Part shown: piece after piece, positions 8,329 through 17,820 of the stretch
Position numbering within the stretch: the first letter of the stretch is position 1
Layout of the letters: the number at the start of each line of letters is the position of its first letter
Source: Bacillus swezeyi
Lineage (GTDB): Bacteria > Bacillota > Bacilli > Bacillales > Bacillaceae
Reading direction: 5' to 3'
Length of the DNA: 64,000 nt
Assembly (NCBI RefSeq): GCF_001969815.1
Contig: NZ_MRBK01000002.1
Coordinates: 21,369 to 85,368 of the forward strand
The notes under the pieces: generated by a model
Seen by the model: the letters and a program-made list of their open reading frames with translations, nothing else
Database searches by the model: none
What the model was told of the DNA's origin: nothing
Made by a program: the position numbers and the translations under genes

Positions 8329-9759
8329 ATGGAAAAAAAGTTTAATTCCAAGGCGATACTTATCACCTTTATGATTGGTGCATTTTTTGCAATATTAAAC
8401 GAAACCTTGCTCAATATCGCTTTAACAGAGTTAATGACGGTATTTGGCGTTGATGCCCCGACAGTTCAATGGTTAGCTACCGGGTTTATGCTTGTCATGG
8501 GTATTTTAATGCCTGTTTCTGCATTATTGATTCAATGGTTTACGACAAGACAAATGTTTATCGGTGTCATGACGGTGTTTTTATTCGGGACAGTGATTGC
8601 TGCTTGTGCGGTGAATTTTCCGATGCTTTTGACCGGACGCATGATACAGGCTGTCGGTACGGGGCTGTTAATCCCTATCATTATGAATGCTTTGCTTTTA
8701 CTTTATCGGCCGGAAGTCCGAGGGAAAATTATGGGAACGTTCGGGCTTGTGATCATGTTTGCCCCTGCTATCGGCCCTACTTTATCAGGCGTCATTGTTG
8801 ATCTTCTCGGCTGGCGCTGGCTATTCATCATCGTGATCCCTTTTGCGATATTTTCAATCCTCTTTGCGATGAAATATTTGCAAAATGTCGGTGAAGTGAC
8901 ACGCCCGCGTGCGGATCTTTTATCGATCATTCTCTCAACCATTGGGATCGGGGGTATCGTATACGGATTTAGCAGTGCAGGAGAAGATCCGGACGGATTT
9001 GCTTCTGCCAAGATCATTGCTGTGATTGCCATCAGCCTGATCAGCTCGGTATTATTCGTGCTTCGTCAGCTAAAGCTGGATGAACCGCTATTGGATGTCC
9101 GTGTGTTTGCCTATAAAAATTATACCCGCGGGGTCGTCATTTTTGTTATTGTCATTATGGCGATGTTCGCTTCTGAAATCGTAATGCCGATGTATTTGCA
9201 AGGACCGCTCGGCTTTACTGCGAAAACTGCAGGTTTATTGCTTTTGCCTGGTGCATTGTTAAACGGCCTTATGTCGCCTGCTATGGGCGCTTTATTCGAC
9301 AAATTCGGGCCGAGAAAACTGATCATTCCGGGCACAATCGTATTAATCGGCGTTATGGTATTCTTTAGCAGAATTAATCCATCGGTGCCGATGTGGTCGT
9401 TCATCATTGTTTATATCATCTTGATGCTGTCCATCTCAGCGATCATGATGCCTGCGCAAACGAATGCATTAAATGAATTGCCGAAGCACTTATATCCTCA
9501 TGGAACGGCGATTTCCAATACGTTACAGCCTGTTGCGGGTGCACTGGGTGTTTCGGTTTTTGTGAGCATCATGAACCAAGGCCAGAAAAGTTTTCTGGCT
9601 GAACATAAAGGGGCTGCTGCCGGCGAGCAGCTCATGAATGAAGCGATGACACATGGAGTTCATCATGCCTATTGGTTTGCACTGGCCTTAAGCTGCATTG
9701 CTTTCTTGGCCGCGATATTTATTAAAAAGGCGGTTTCGCCTGATTTTGACAAAGAATAA
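8329..9759 (+). CDS. MFS drug efflux transporter (DHA2, LmrB-like, 14 helices)
   Basis: This 476-residue protein looks like a 14-helix proton antiporter. The antiporter motif C is visible as GLVIMFAPAIGPTLSG, and GRMIQAVGTGLL is the motif before it. The start is the ATG at 8329 with SD CAGGAGG, 13 codons inside the longest ORF. The size and the opening ILNETLLNIAL are like LmrB-type lincosamide/puromycin exporters, but the substrate is not proven. No regulator is adjacent; an ArsR-type fragment lies just downstream on the other strand. The gene ends at a clear terminator. Confidence 0.9.
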   Translation: MEKKFNSKAILITFMIGAFFAILNETLLNIALTELMTVFGVDAPTVQWLATGFMLVMGILMPVSALLIQWFTTRQMFIGVMTVFLFGTVIAACAVNFPMLLTGRMIQAVGTGLLIPIIMNALLLLYRPEVRGKIMGTFGLVIMFAPAIGPTLSGVIVDLLGWRWLFIIVIPFAIFSILFAMKYLQNVGEVTRPRADLLSIILSTIGIGGIVYGFSSAGEDPDGFASAKIIAVIAISLISSVLFVLRQLKLDEPLLDVRVFAYKNYTRGVVIFVIVIMAMFASEIVMPMYLQGPLGFTAKTAGLLLLPGALLNGLMSPAMGALFDKFGPRKLIIPGTIVLIGVMVFFSRINPSVPMWSFIIVYIILMLSISAIMMPAQTNALNELPKHLYPHGTAISNTLQPVAGALGVSVFVSIMNQGQKSFLAEHKGAAAGEQLMNEAMTHGVHHAYWFALALSCIAFLAAIFIKKAVSPDFDKE

Positions 9760-9767
9760 TTTTTTCC

Positions 9768-9811
9768 AGTCCTCGATGTTTCGTTAAAGAAGCTCGAGGG
9801 CTTGTTTTTTT
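9768..9811 (+). terminator. Rho-independent terminator after the MFS gene
   Basis: Nine-base stem AGTCCTCGA (9768-9776) with 9794-9802, followed by a T-rich tract (9803-9811). Confidence 0.8.
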
Positions 9812-9951
9812 CATGACTGGTATATCTTCACTCCAAACAGCTCTCTCAGTTCATCGCGCCCTTTTTCGCTGAAGGCGCTGTTGACACCCTCCCTTTCAAA
9901 GATGCCAAGCCAACTAAGCGAGTTTTTGCAGTCATCCTTGCTTACGCTTAC
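9811..9951 (-). pseudogene. C-terminal fragment of an ArsR-type regulator
   Basis: The minus strand encodes about 46 residues ending in GRDELRELFGVKIYQS, preceded by SLSWLGIFEREGVNSAFSEK. This resembles the C-terminal wing and last helix of ArsR-family regulators of the kind with a GxxxLxxxFG ending. Upstream there is only a tandem GTAAGC repeat and an in-frame stop, so the helix-turn-helix part is gone. Family assignment is by eye. It may once have regulated the neighbouring exporter. Confidence 0.4.
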
Positions 9952-10111
9952 CTATCTTTCAAGCGATACTCCCTCCGCTTATCAAATGGTCGAAAAAAAC
10001 GATATTTTTCATTAAACCTCATGCCGATCATATTTTTTCAGAATTGACGAGATTTTGTGACATGATATAATGCTAGAATCATATTCATTTTATCGGAAAG
10101 GAACGTTTTCC

Positions 10112-12151
10112 ATGGAGCCTTATGTTGATCAAAAAGACGGCATTTTCAAATCCGTATGTTCGCTTGACTGCCCTGACCAATGCGGGCTGCTGATTCAAAA
10201 AAAAGACGGTAAAATCGTTAAAATTCAAGGTGATCCGGAGCATCCTGTCACACAGGGCAACATCTGCAACAAAGTGCGCAATATGACAGAGCGCATTTAT
10301 GATCCCAAACGGCTAAAGACTCCGCTGAAACGGACGGGTGCAAAAGGAGAAGAAGCATTCGAACCGATCAGCTGGGATGAAGCGATTGAAACGATTCGCT
10401 CCCGCTGGCAGGAGCTCATTGAAAAAGAGGGGGCTGAAAGTATTCTGCCATACAGCTTCTACGGCAACATGGGAAACTTGACGGCCGAGGGAATGGACAG
10501 GCGCTTCTTCCACCGCCTCGGATCCAGCCAGCTTGACCGGGCGATCTGCACGCCTGCGGGTTCAACAGGCTATAAATACACGATGGGTGGAAGCATCGGC
10601 ACTGATCCGGAAGATACAACAGAGACAAAACTGTTCATTTTTTGGGGGATCAATGCGGTCTCAACGAACATGCATCAAATCACCATCGCCCAAAAAGCGC
10701 GGAAAAACGGCGCGAAAATTGTTGTGATCGATGTACATAAAAATCAAACCGGCAGAATGGCTGACTGGTTCATCCCGATCCGCCCCGGAACGGACAGCGC
10801 ACTTGCCCTCGGGATCATGCACGTATTATTCAAGGAGAAAATGGCTGATGAAGCATTTCTCCGCGAATATACAGTCGGACATGAAGAGCTGCGCCGCCAT
10901 GTTCTGCAATATGATCCGGATACGGCGGCGGAAGTGACCGGCGTTCCGCGGGAAGATATCGTTGAACTCGCCCGTTTGTATGGTCAAACCTCCCCTTCCT
11001 TGATCCGCATCGGCAACGGTCTGCAGCATCATGACAATGGCGGTATGATCATCCGAACCATTGCTTGTCTGCCCGCCATTACGGGGCAATGGACGGTAAA
11101 AGGCGGGGGCGCGATTAAAGGGAACACCGCTTTTTTAGCCTACAATACAAAGGCATTGCAGCGCCCAGATTTGTTAAATGGCAGAACGCCCCGGGCGATC
11201 AATATGAATCAGCTCGGCAAAGCCCTCTTGGAATCCGATCCGCCGATCAGGTCATTGTTTGTGTACGGCAGCAACCCGGCCGTTGTCGCACCTGAAGCGA
11301 ACAAAGTCAGAAAAGGGCTTGAGCGTGAAGATTTGTTTACTGTTGTGCATGATTTATTTCTGACAGAAACCGCGCGGTATGCCGATATCGTTCTGCCGGC
11401 CTCTTCAGCTTTTGAAAATACAGATTTCTATACATCATATTGGCACCATTATACCCAAATTCAAAAGCCGGTTATTGAGAAGTATGGCGAGAGCAAATCG
11501 AATACGGAAGTGTTCCGTCTTCTTGCTGAGGCGATGGGCTTTGATGATGAACCGCTCAAAGACTCTGATGAAGATATGATCAGACAGGCTCTTGAATATC
11601 CAGACAATCCATGGCTTGAAGGAATTGATTACGATAACCTGTCTGAAAAGCATTTTGTGAAAGCAAAAAGAGAGACTGTTTTTCCCGACAGGCTGCCGAC
11701 GCCTAGCGGAAAAATCGAATTGTATTCGAAAAAGATGGAACAAGACGGCTATCCAGCCCTGCCGACCCATACCCCGCTTGCAGAGAAAAGCGATTATCCG
11801 TTTTTATTCGTACCTGGGCCGAATCATAATTTTTTAAACTCGACGTTTTCAAATAATGATAAACATAAAAAATTAGAAAAGGAGCCTAAGCTTCATTTGA
11901 ACATAAAAGACGCTGAAGAAAAAGGCATTGAAAATGGAGATATGGTAAGGGTTTGGAATGACCGCGGCGAATGTGTCCTGCCTGCGGCCATCGGAGAAAA
12001 CGTCCTCCCTGGCGTAGCCGTAAGCCAAGGATTGTGGGCTGATGCGAAAGGCAAACATTATTTGGTGAATGCTTTGACTCCTGATCGTTTAGCCGATATG
12101 GGCGGCGGTGCAACCTTCTTTTCAGGAAAAGTTCAAATCGAAAAAGCTTAG
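10112..12151 (+). CDS. yyaE: Molybdopterin oxidoreductase (YyaE-like, formate dehydrogenase/DMSO reductase superfamily)
   Basis: This 679-residue bis-MGD enzyme carries an N-terminal [4Fe-4S] ligand set, C-x3-C-x3-C (CSLDCPDQC), and the fourth Cys in GNICNKV. The molybdopterin domain spans the middle, and a C-terminal dinucleotide-binding domain includes FVPGPNHNFLNS. There is no Tat signal, so it is cytosolic. The start ATG at 10112 has SD AAAGGA; the longer frame from 10070 lacks one. The opening matches my memory of B. subtilis YyaE. The substrate is unknown, and no FeS or membrane partner lies alongside, so it is probably a soluble single-subunit oxidoreductase. Confidence 0.88.
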   Translation: MEPYVDQKDGIFKSVCSLDCPDQCGLLIQKKDGKIVKIQGDPEHPVTQGNICNKVRNMTERIYDPKRLKTPLKRTGAKGEEAFEPISWDEAIETIRSRWQELIEKEGAESILPYSFYGNMGNLTAEGMDRRFFHRLGSSQLDRAICTPAGSTGYKYTMGGSIGTDPEDTTETKLFIFWGINAVSTNMHQITIAQKARKNGAKIVVIDVHKNQTGRMADWFIPIRPGTDSALALGIMHVLFKEKMADEAFLREYTVGHEELRRHVLQYDPDTAAEVTGVPREDIVELARLYGQTSPSLIRIGNGLQHHDNGGMIIRTIACLPAITGQWTVKGGGAIKGNTAFLAYNTKALQRPDLLNGRTPRAINMNQLGKALLESDPPIRSLFVYGSNPAVVAPEANKVRKGLEREDLFTVVHDLFLTETARYADIVLPASSAFENTDFYTSYWHHYTQIQKPVIEKYGESKSNTEVFRLLAEAMGFDDEPLKDSDEDMIRQALEYPDNPWLEGIDYDNLSEKHFVKAKRETVFPDRLPTPSGKIELYSKKMEQDGYPALPTHTPLAEKSDYPFLFVPGPNHNFLNSTFSNNDKHKKLEKEPKLHLNIKDAEEKGIENGDMVRVWNDRGECVLPAAIGENVLPGVAVSQGLWADAKGKHYLVNALTPDRLADMGGGATFFSGKVQIEKA

Positions 12152-12156
12152 GCGCT

Positions 12157-12190
12157 AAACAGACCGGTCTGCTTCACCGGTCTGTTTTAA
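12157..12190 (+). terminator. Rho-independent terminator after yyaE
   Basis: AAACAGACCGG (12157-12167) pairs with 12177-12187, ending in TTTT. Confidence 0.8.
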
Positions 12191-12207
12191 TGGAGAGGAC
12201 CTCCGCT

Positions 12208-12687
12208 CTATTTTTTTCTTCTCGTTATCGTTTTGACATAGCCGGAAGTGAAATCTGCACTGTCTTTGATAAATCTTGTGATGATATGAAGCTCCTGATC
12301 GGTATATTGACTGAGAAACATGGCGGATTCTTGAGCCAAATCTTCAAATAATGTATAGATTTCCTCCATGTTTTCCGGAATCAGTTCAATCAAAAGCCGC
12401 CTTCTGTCTGCCGAATCTCTGATTCTTCTGACGTATCCCGCTTTTTCAAGACGATCGATCACCCCGGTGATGGCGCCTGTTGTCAGGCCGCTCTTTTCCG
12501 CCAATTCCCCTGCTGTTATTTTTCCATCTCGCGAGATGATCTCCAGACACTTATGATCGGTTCCGTTCAATCCGATTTTTTCGCCGATAGCCTGATGCAT
12601 GAAAACCGTAGCGGTGCTCTGAAATCTCAGCTGCTGAATCAGCTCCCTGATCAGCTCTTCCCTTTCTTTCTGATTTGTTCTTGACAT
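12208..12687 (-). CDS. MarR-family transcriptional repressor
   Basis: This 159-residue winged-helix regulator has the recognition region (TAGELAEKSGLTTGAITGVIDRLEKAGY) and the MarR wing (RRIRDSADRRRLLIELI), flanked by dimerisation helices. ATG 12687 is chosen because SD AAGGG sits 8 bases upstream; the GTG at 12696 overlaps that SD. It is divergent from a Bmr3-like exporter across a 138-base region holding a perfect MarR-style palindrome. It most likely represses itself and the exporter and is released by a small lipophilic ligand. Confidence 0.88.
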   Translation of the reverse strand: MSRTNQKEREELIRELIQQLRFQSTATVFMHQAIGEKIGLNGTDHKCLEIISRDGKITAGELAEKSGLTTGAITGVIDRLEKAGYVRRIRDSADRRRLLIELIPENMEEIYTLFEDLAQESAMFLSQYTDQELHIITRFIKDSADFTSGYVKTITRRKK

Positions 12688-12713
12688 CGGTAACACCCTT
12701 CTATAAAATCATT

Positions 12714-12734
12714 ATATCTTAGCAGCTAAGATAT
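12714..12734. promoter_or_regulatory. MarR operator palindrome
   Basis: Perfect inverted repeat: ATATCTTAG (12714-12722), CAG spacer, CTAAGATAT (12726-12734). The TTAG...CTAA core, about 20-bp length and position between divergent marR and exporter genes are typical of MarR-family operators. Confidence 0.75.
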
Positions 12735-12825
12735 TTATCAACTAATATAAAATCATGATAACAGGATGAAGCTCTCATGCCAAATTTTAGTGAGGCCGAA
12801 TCTGATAAAAGGAGAATAGATTCAT

Positions 12826-14331
12826 TTGTCAAATACTCAAAACAAAAAATTAGGATTCATTGTAGCGGGATTGCTGCTGGCCATTCTCATGGCCTCTATG
12901 GACAACACCATTGTCGTCACGGCTATGGGCACGATCGTCGGCGATCTTGGCGGTCTTGACAGCTTTGTCTGGGTCGTATCCGCTTTTATGGTTGCAGAAA
13001 TGGCCGGAATGCCGATTTTCGGCAAACTATCTGATATGTACGGAAGAAAACGTTTTTTTCTGTTTGGCAGCTTTGTTTTTATGGCCGGCTCTGCATTGTG
13101 CGGAACGGCTTCGACCATTGAACAGCTCAGCATCTACCGTACTATTCAGGGAATTGGCGGAGGGGCGCTGATTCCAATTGCCTTTACGATTATTTTTGAC
13201 ATCTTTCCGCTTGAAAAACGCGGCAAGATAACGGGTCTGTTTGGAGCTGTTTTTGGATTATCCAGTATTTTTGGACCGCTGATCGGTGCATACATTACAG
13301 ATTACATCAGCTGGCACTGGGTTTTTTACATTAATCTTCCGCTTGGTCTCATTTCTTTCATATTGATTCTTCTGTTTTATAAAGAAACGAAGCGGCATGA
13401 AAAGCATCATATTGATTGGCTGGGCGCCATTACGCTTGTAGGCGCTGTCGTATGTCTCATGTTTGCGCTCGAGCTTGGCGGCGAAAAATACGCTTGGGAT
13501 TCAAGTATGATCCTCCTGCTTTTTGGAAGTGCAGCAATTTTATTTATATGCTTCTTCATCATTGAACACAGGGTGAGAGAACCGATTGTTTCCCTTGATA
13601 TGTTTAAAAATCGGCTGTTTGCCGGAAGCACGCTTGTCGCCCTGTTCTACGGGGGAACTTTTATTTCGGCGACGATCCAGATTCCCATCTTTGTCCAAGG
13701 CGTATACGGAGAATCAGCGACAAACTCAGGGCTTGTTCTTTTGCCGATGATGCTCGGCTCCGTCATCTCGGCCCAGCTCGGCGGTTTCTTAACGACGAAA
13801 ATGAGCTACCGGAATATTATGCTGATCTCAGGATTGATATTGGTCACCGGGTTTTCTTTATTAAGCACGCTGAATATTGACACTCCCCGGATTTTATTAA
13901 CGGCTTATATGGTCGTCGTCGGCTTGGGGGTAGGTTTTTCTTTCTCCGTTTTAAGCATGGCGGCCATACATCATTTTGGCCCAGAACAGCGCGGGTCAGC
14001 GACTTCGACGAGCAATTTTATGCGTTCGCTCGGAATGACAGTCGGTGCCAGCATATTTGGCATGATTCAAAAAAACAGCTTTTCTGACCAAATGACAGGT
14101 CATTTTCAAGGGGCAGCGACGCCTGGTGTTTCCTCTCCGCATGATACCGATCAAATACTGTCAAGCGCGAGAGCTGAGATTCCGCCGGAGGTTCTAAATC
14201 GCATCACTGAAGCATTGTCAAGCTCGATTGTCCATACGTTTACATGGGCGATTTTGCCTGCATCGGCTGCTTTTCTATTGGTTTTCTTCATGCCGAAAGA
14301 CCGTGTTAAAGTGAATGTAAAAAGCAAGTGA
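12826..14331 (+). CDS. MFS multidrug exporter (Bmr3-like, DHA2)
   Basis: This 501-residue 14-helix exporter resembles B. subtilis Bmr3 along its length. Examples are MDNTIVVTAMGTIV, GKLSDMYGRKRFFLFG (MFS motif A), IQGIGGGALIPIAFTIIFD, and the motif C region FGLSSIFGPLIG. The start is taken as TTG 12826. SD AAAGGAG lies upstream, but with a long spacing of about 12 bases, so the start is less certain than the gene. It is controlled, by inference, by the divergent MarR protein. Likely substrates are lipophilic drugs such as puromycin or fluoroquinolones, by homology only. Confidence 0.9.
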   Translation: MSNTQNKKLGFIVAGLLLAILMASMDNTIVVTAMGTIVGDLGGLDSFVWVVSAFMVAEMAGMPIFGKLSDMYGRKRFFLFGSFVFMAGSALCGTASTIEQLSIYRTIQGIGGGALIPIAFTIIFDIFPLEKRGKITGLFGAVFGLSSIFGPLIGAYITDYISWHWVFYINLPLGLISFILILLFYKETKRHEKHHIDWLGAITLVGAVVCLMFALELGGEKYAWDSSMILLLFGSAAILFICFFIIEHRVREPIVSLDMFKNRLFAGSTLVALFYGGTFISATIQIPIFVQGVYGESATNSGLVLLPMMLGSVISAQLGGFLTTKMSYRNIMLISGLILVTGFSLLSTLNIDTPRILLTAYMVVVGLGVGFSFSVLSMAAIHHFGPEQRGSATSTSNFMRSLGMTVGASIFGMIQKNSFSDQMTGHFQGAATPGVSSPHDTDQILSSARAEIPPEVLNRITEALSSSIVHTFTWAILPASAAFLLVFFMPKDRVKVNVKSK

Positions 14332-14343
14332 ATGAAGTCGATT

Positions 14344-15441
14344 CTAGCTCCCCAAAGCTTTCTTTTTTCTGATTTTTGAGATCAGTAAGAGCGGAATCGG
14401 CACTATGCCGAATAAAACGGCCGCAATATAGCCGATTATGTCACCTAGAGAAAATACCTCATTGACACTTTTGGGAGTCATTGCAATCAAATATATCACC
14501 GGAAGCAGACCGTACATCATCGGTCTGCTCTTATTTTTGAAGATCTGTGAAAGCCCCAGTGATGCAGCGTAAAACGAAATGGAAAATGTCGCAAACAGCT
14601 GCATAATCCAGATGACCAGCAGCAATGATTCAAACCGTTCAAATATCAAGCCTGAGACTTCGTAGCTGCGGATCAGGTCAAGCGTCGGCCATGTCATCGC
14701 TGTCACTCCGTCAACTGACAGCGCCCCGATCACGAATACGATCGTCGTTAAATAAAAGAGCATGGCTATAGTTATCCCCATCACAACAACTTTGACGCCT
14801 TTTTCCGGCTTTTTCATAAACGCCAAAAGAAAGACCATAACTTCGGCGCTGATAAAAGAAAGGGTTGTTGCCTTTGTTCCCTTTAACACCGGCATGACGC
14901 CTTTTCCAAGTACAGGACGCAGGTTATCCAGTTCAAATAGTCCAAAGCTCATCAAAACAACCGTTAAAAAGATTATGATTGTAATCGGAAAGATAATTTC
15001 AAATAAACGGGCAAGCGATCCCATCCCATCTTTTATTGAATAAAATCCGACCCACATCATCGTCATGATGATCGCCCAAAGGGGTGTTTCCTCCAGCAAA
15101 AAAAAGTTGATGACCTCAGCCATGATTCGTACTTCAAAAGCCGCAATCGTCACAAAATGCTCAATAAAGAACAGACCGATCAAAGCACCAAGCCATTTTC
15201 CAACAATGTCTCCGCCGTATTGAAAAAATGTTTGTCCCGGATAATCCTGACTTAATTTTGTCATGATCACACCGGCGGCTGTTGTGATGAGCCCGCCTAA
15301 AAGGACGGATATCCACACATCCGGTGTACCCGCCTCTTCTACGGCGGTTCTCGGCAAACTGAGAATGCCCGCCGCCATAGTATAACTGACAAAGACAACA
15401 ATAGCCTGAAAAGTCGTTATTTTATCTTCGGAACGGATCAT
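14344..15441 (-). CDS. yndE1: Spore germination receptor B subunit (third B of the ynd operon)
   Basis: This 365-residue GerAB-family inner-membrane protein has about ten helices and an amino-acid/polyamine transporter-like fold. It opens with the shared motif FVSYTMAAGILSLPRT and contains the family hallmark FERFESLLLVIWIMQLFA. B subunits are thought to bind the germinant. It is the last gene of a five-gene minus-strand operon, 39 bases after the C subunit, with SD AGGCGGAG. In B. licheniformis I remember this position as yndE1. It is clearly paralogous to the two other B subunits upstream. Confidence 0.9.
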   Translation of the reverse strand: MIRSEDKITTFQAIVVFVSYTMAAGILSLPRTAVEEAGTPDVWISVLLGGLITTAAGVIMTKLSQDYPGQTFFQYGGDIVGKWLGALIGLFFIEHFVTIAAFEVRIMAEVINFFLLEETPLWAIIMTMMWVGFYSIKDGMGSLARLFEIIFPITIIIFLTVVLMSFGLFELDNLRPVLGKGVMPVLKGTKATTLSFISAEVMVFLLAFMKKPEKGVKVVVMGITIAMLFYLTTIVFVIGALSVDGVTAMTWPTLDLIRSYEVSGLIFERFESLLLVIWIMQLFATFSISFYAASLGLSQIFKNKSRPMMYGLLPVIYLIAMTPKSVNEVFSLGDIIGYIAAVLFGIVPIPLLLISKIRKKKALGS

Positions 15442-15480
15442 TGCGTGCTTCTCCGCCTTTCGTGATTAGACATTCTGCTG

Positions 15481-16680
15481 TTACTGATCACCCACAGTAC
15501 CGTAATCTTTAATATTGACTTGAACATGATATTTGATCGGTATTTCGGTAAATGTCTGATCCCAATTTTTCTTCAGCTTTTCCCAAAGCCGGGGATGCTT
15601 GATTCTCAGCTCGTTTCCGAAGCCGGCGAGGTCTCCTTTGTATACGTTCTGCATTTTTTCTGTAATTTGCTTCATTGATTTCTTCACCGTTTGTGCGGTT
15701 TGTTTTTCAACTTTTTCTAAGAATTTGTTGTCAAACGCTTTTTCGGTTGTCATCCAGTTTTCGGCAAGGTGGCCTTCTGACTCAATGTTTACTTCAAATG
15801 AGAGGCGGTTTCCTTTGACAATGGGCTTGATGTCACTTTTGATGGATTCCACTGCAAATGCGTTCAGCTTTTTTGCTTTTGAATCATAGTTTTTGACCAC
15901 ACCGCCCTGTCCCTGTCCTGTAATCCACATAATCCCCTCTAAATCGTGTTCATCCAAATAGCCGATCAGCTTATTGTTTTTTCCATTGATTGCAGCGGCG
16001 CCCGCATATTTGACTTCTCCTTTAGCGCCGACCACATTTTGAAGCAGAAAGCTTGCTCCAGACCTCATTTTGCCTGTCAGTTTGGCAAGTGTTACAGGAG
16101 GCAGAATTTTTTTCGCCTTATACTCATTTTCAAGGATTTTGCGTAGGCGAAACGCCGGCATTTCACCGGTTTCCTTTAGTTCAAGCGTGTCTCTCGCTCT
16201 GCCTCTTGTCACGAGAACGAGACTGCTTGGCCTGATTTCATTATCGCGGAGAGGTTGATCGAGCAGTTCTTCCAGTGAATAGGTCCGAAGAAGCTCGGCC
16301 GCGATTACGATAACCTTTAAATGGGGACTGAATATCGGCCTGTCTTTCCTCAACGCCACCTCAGCGTTGATCTGCTGGAGTGAATCCCCTGTTTCATAAA
16401 TGTTGATGTAAGCTTTTTGATCGGACCCTCCTCCCCCGCTCGCCTTTGAACCGGCTGTCTGTTGGTTTACATATTGATAGATCATGGTGACCCGATCCTT
16501 TTTCCGATATTCTCCCCCCATCTCATCAAACTTTTTTTCGAGTTCGGTTTCCTTGCCTTTGTCGATCCCAATGGCGAATGTTAAGCCAAGCTCTTCAATT
16601 TCACGGCTGCTCCAGCATCCGGTTAATAAAAACAAGAGTAAAAAAACCGATAGAAAGCGGATGTTTCCGGTTATTTTCAT
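15481..16680 (-). CDS. yndF1: Spore germination receptor C subunit, lipoprotein
   Basis: This 399-residue GerAC/Ger(x)C-family lipoprotein has a signal peptide of about 20 residues ending in the lipobox LLTGCWSSRE, so Cys becomes the lipid-anchored N-terminus on the outer face of the spore inner membrane. The true start is ATG 16680, with SD GGAGG. It overlaps the preceding stop as ATGA, so the much longer ORF to 16899 is not the start. The family end motif WDQTFTEIPI is present. It is required with the A and B subunits for a functional receptor. Confidence 0.92.
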   Translation of the reverse strand: MKITGNIRFLSVFLLLFLLTGCWSSREIEELGLTFAIGIDKGKETELEKKFDEMGGEYRKKDRVTMIYQYVNQQTAGSKASGGGGSDQKAYINIYETGDSLQQINAEVALRKDRPIFSPHLKVIVIAAELLRTYSLEELLDQPLRDNEIRPSSLVLVTRGRARDTLELKETGEMPAFRLRKILENEYKAKKILPPVTLAKLTGKMRSGASFLLQNVVGAKGEVKYAGAAAINGKNNKLIGYLDEHDLEGIMWITGQGQGGVVKNYDSKAKKLNAFAVESIKSDIKPIVKGNRLSFEVNIESEGHLAENWMTTEKAFDNKFLEKVEKQTAQTVKKSMKQITEKMQNVYKGDLAGFGNELRIKHPRLWEKLKKNWDQTFTEIPIKYHVQVNIKDYGTVGDQ

Positions 16681-17768
16681 GTTTTCTTCCTCCTTACATT
16701 TGAAATCGCCAGAAGCACTAGCGGGGTCAATCCGAATAAATAGATCGCGCTGTCGCCGATCAGATCCCCTAATTGAAAAAGATGATTGATATTTTTGGGC
16801 GTCATCGCAATCAAATAGACTACCGGCAGCAAGATGTACAAAAGCGGCTGAATATTGATTTTGAAAAGCTGGGAGAGTCCTAAAGCAGCGACATAACAAC
16901 TAATAGTAAAATTTGCAAATAATTGCATAATCCATATAACAAGCAGCAATGATTCAAACCGTTCAAATATAAGCCCCGGCAGTTCAAAACTTCGCATCAA
17001 GTCGAGCGTCGGCCATGTTCTTGTACTCACTCCGTCAATCGACAGTGCCCCGATGACCATGATGACGGTTATCGCATAAAAGATGACAGAAAAACAAACA
17101 CCAATTAAAGCAGCTTTAAACGCTTTATCCGGCTTTTTCATAAAAGGGATGATGATCATGACGACTTCAATGCCTGTATAAGCGAGAGTCGTCGTCTTGA
17201 TCCCTTGGATCGCCGGCGTGATTCCTTTTCCTAAGACAGGACGCAGGTTATCCACGTCAAAAATACCTGCGCTCATAAACACAACCGTTAAAAAAATGAG
17301 AACCGTAATTGGAAAGACGATCTCATAGAGGCGGGCGAGCGGGTTGATACCGCCGACTAAAAGGTAGATCCCGCACCATAAAAAAATCATCGCCGTCGCC
17401 CAGATCGGGGTTTCTCCAAGCAAAAAAAACTGGATCACTTCAGTCACTGATCGAACTTGAAACCCCGATGTTGCAAGGAAATAACAAATAAACAAAAGAC
17501 TGATCACACCACCCATCCACTTGCCAATAATGTCCCGGCTGTATTGATAAAAGGTTTTGCCAGGATATTCCCTGCTTAATTCCACCATGATGAAGCCCGC
17601 CATGATGGCAACCAGTCCTCCGAATATAACGGACAGCCAGACATCCGGCGTTTTGACTGCTTCTACAGATGTCCGCGGCAGTATCAATATTCCCGTTCCC
17701 AGAAGAAAATTCGTGACGATAATGACGGTTTGTGAAACGGTAATTTTGTCTTGTTGACTGATTACCAT
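16677..17768 (-). CDS. yndE2: Spore germination receptor B subunit (second B of the ynd operon)
   Basis: This 363-residue GerAB-family membrane protein carries the same hallmarks as its neighbours (LLGTGILILPRTS, FERFESLLLVIWIMQLFA). Its stop overlaps the start of the C subunit (ATGA), showing translational coupling. SD AAAGGGG precedes ATG 17768, and it follows the previous B gene by 52 bases. It is most similar to the B subunit just upstream, suggesting tandem duplication. Confidence 0.9.
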   Translation of the reverse strand: MVISQQDKITVSQTVIIVTNFLLGTGILILPRTSVEAVKTPDVWLSVIFGGLVAIMAGFIMVELSREYPGKTFYQYSRDIIGKWMGGVISLLFICYFLATSGFQVRSVTEVIQFFLLGETPIWATAMIFLWCGIYLLVGGINPLARLYEIVFPITVLIFLTVVFMSAGIFDVDNLRPVLGKGITPAIQGIKTTTLAYTGIEVVMIIIPFMKKPDKAFKAALIGVCFSVIFYAITVIMVIGALSIDGVSTRTWPTLDLMRSFELPGLIFERFESLLLVIWIMQLFANFTISCYVAALGLSQLFKINIQPLLYILLPVVYLIAMTPKNINHLFQLGDLIGDSAIYLFGLTPLVLLAISNVRRKKT

Positions 17769-17820
17769 GGGTAGGGGCCCCTTTCCTTTTCAATTGTCAG
17801 CCGGTATGAGATCCTCATTT

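Noticed and set aside
14332..14343. Possible terminator between the Bmr3-like gene and yndE1
   Set aside because: Only 12 bases separate the convergent stops and no stem is present.
16681..16899. N-terminal extension of the ynd C subunit
   Set aside because: It overlaps the second B subunit, lies before the SD, and would place residues before a valid lipoprotein signal peptide.
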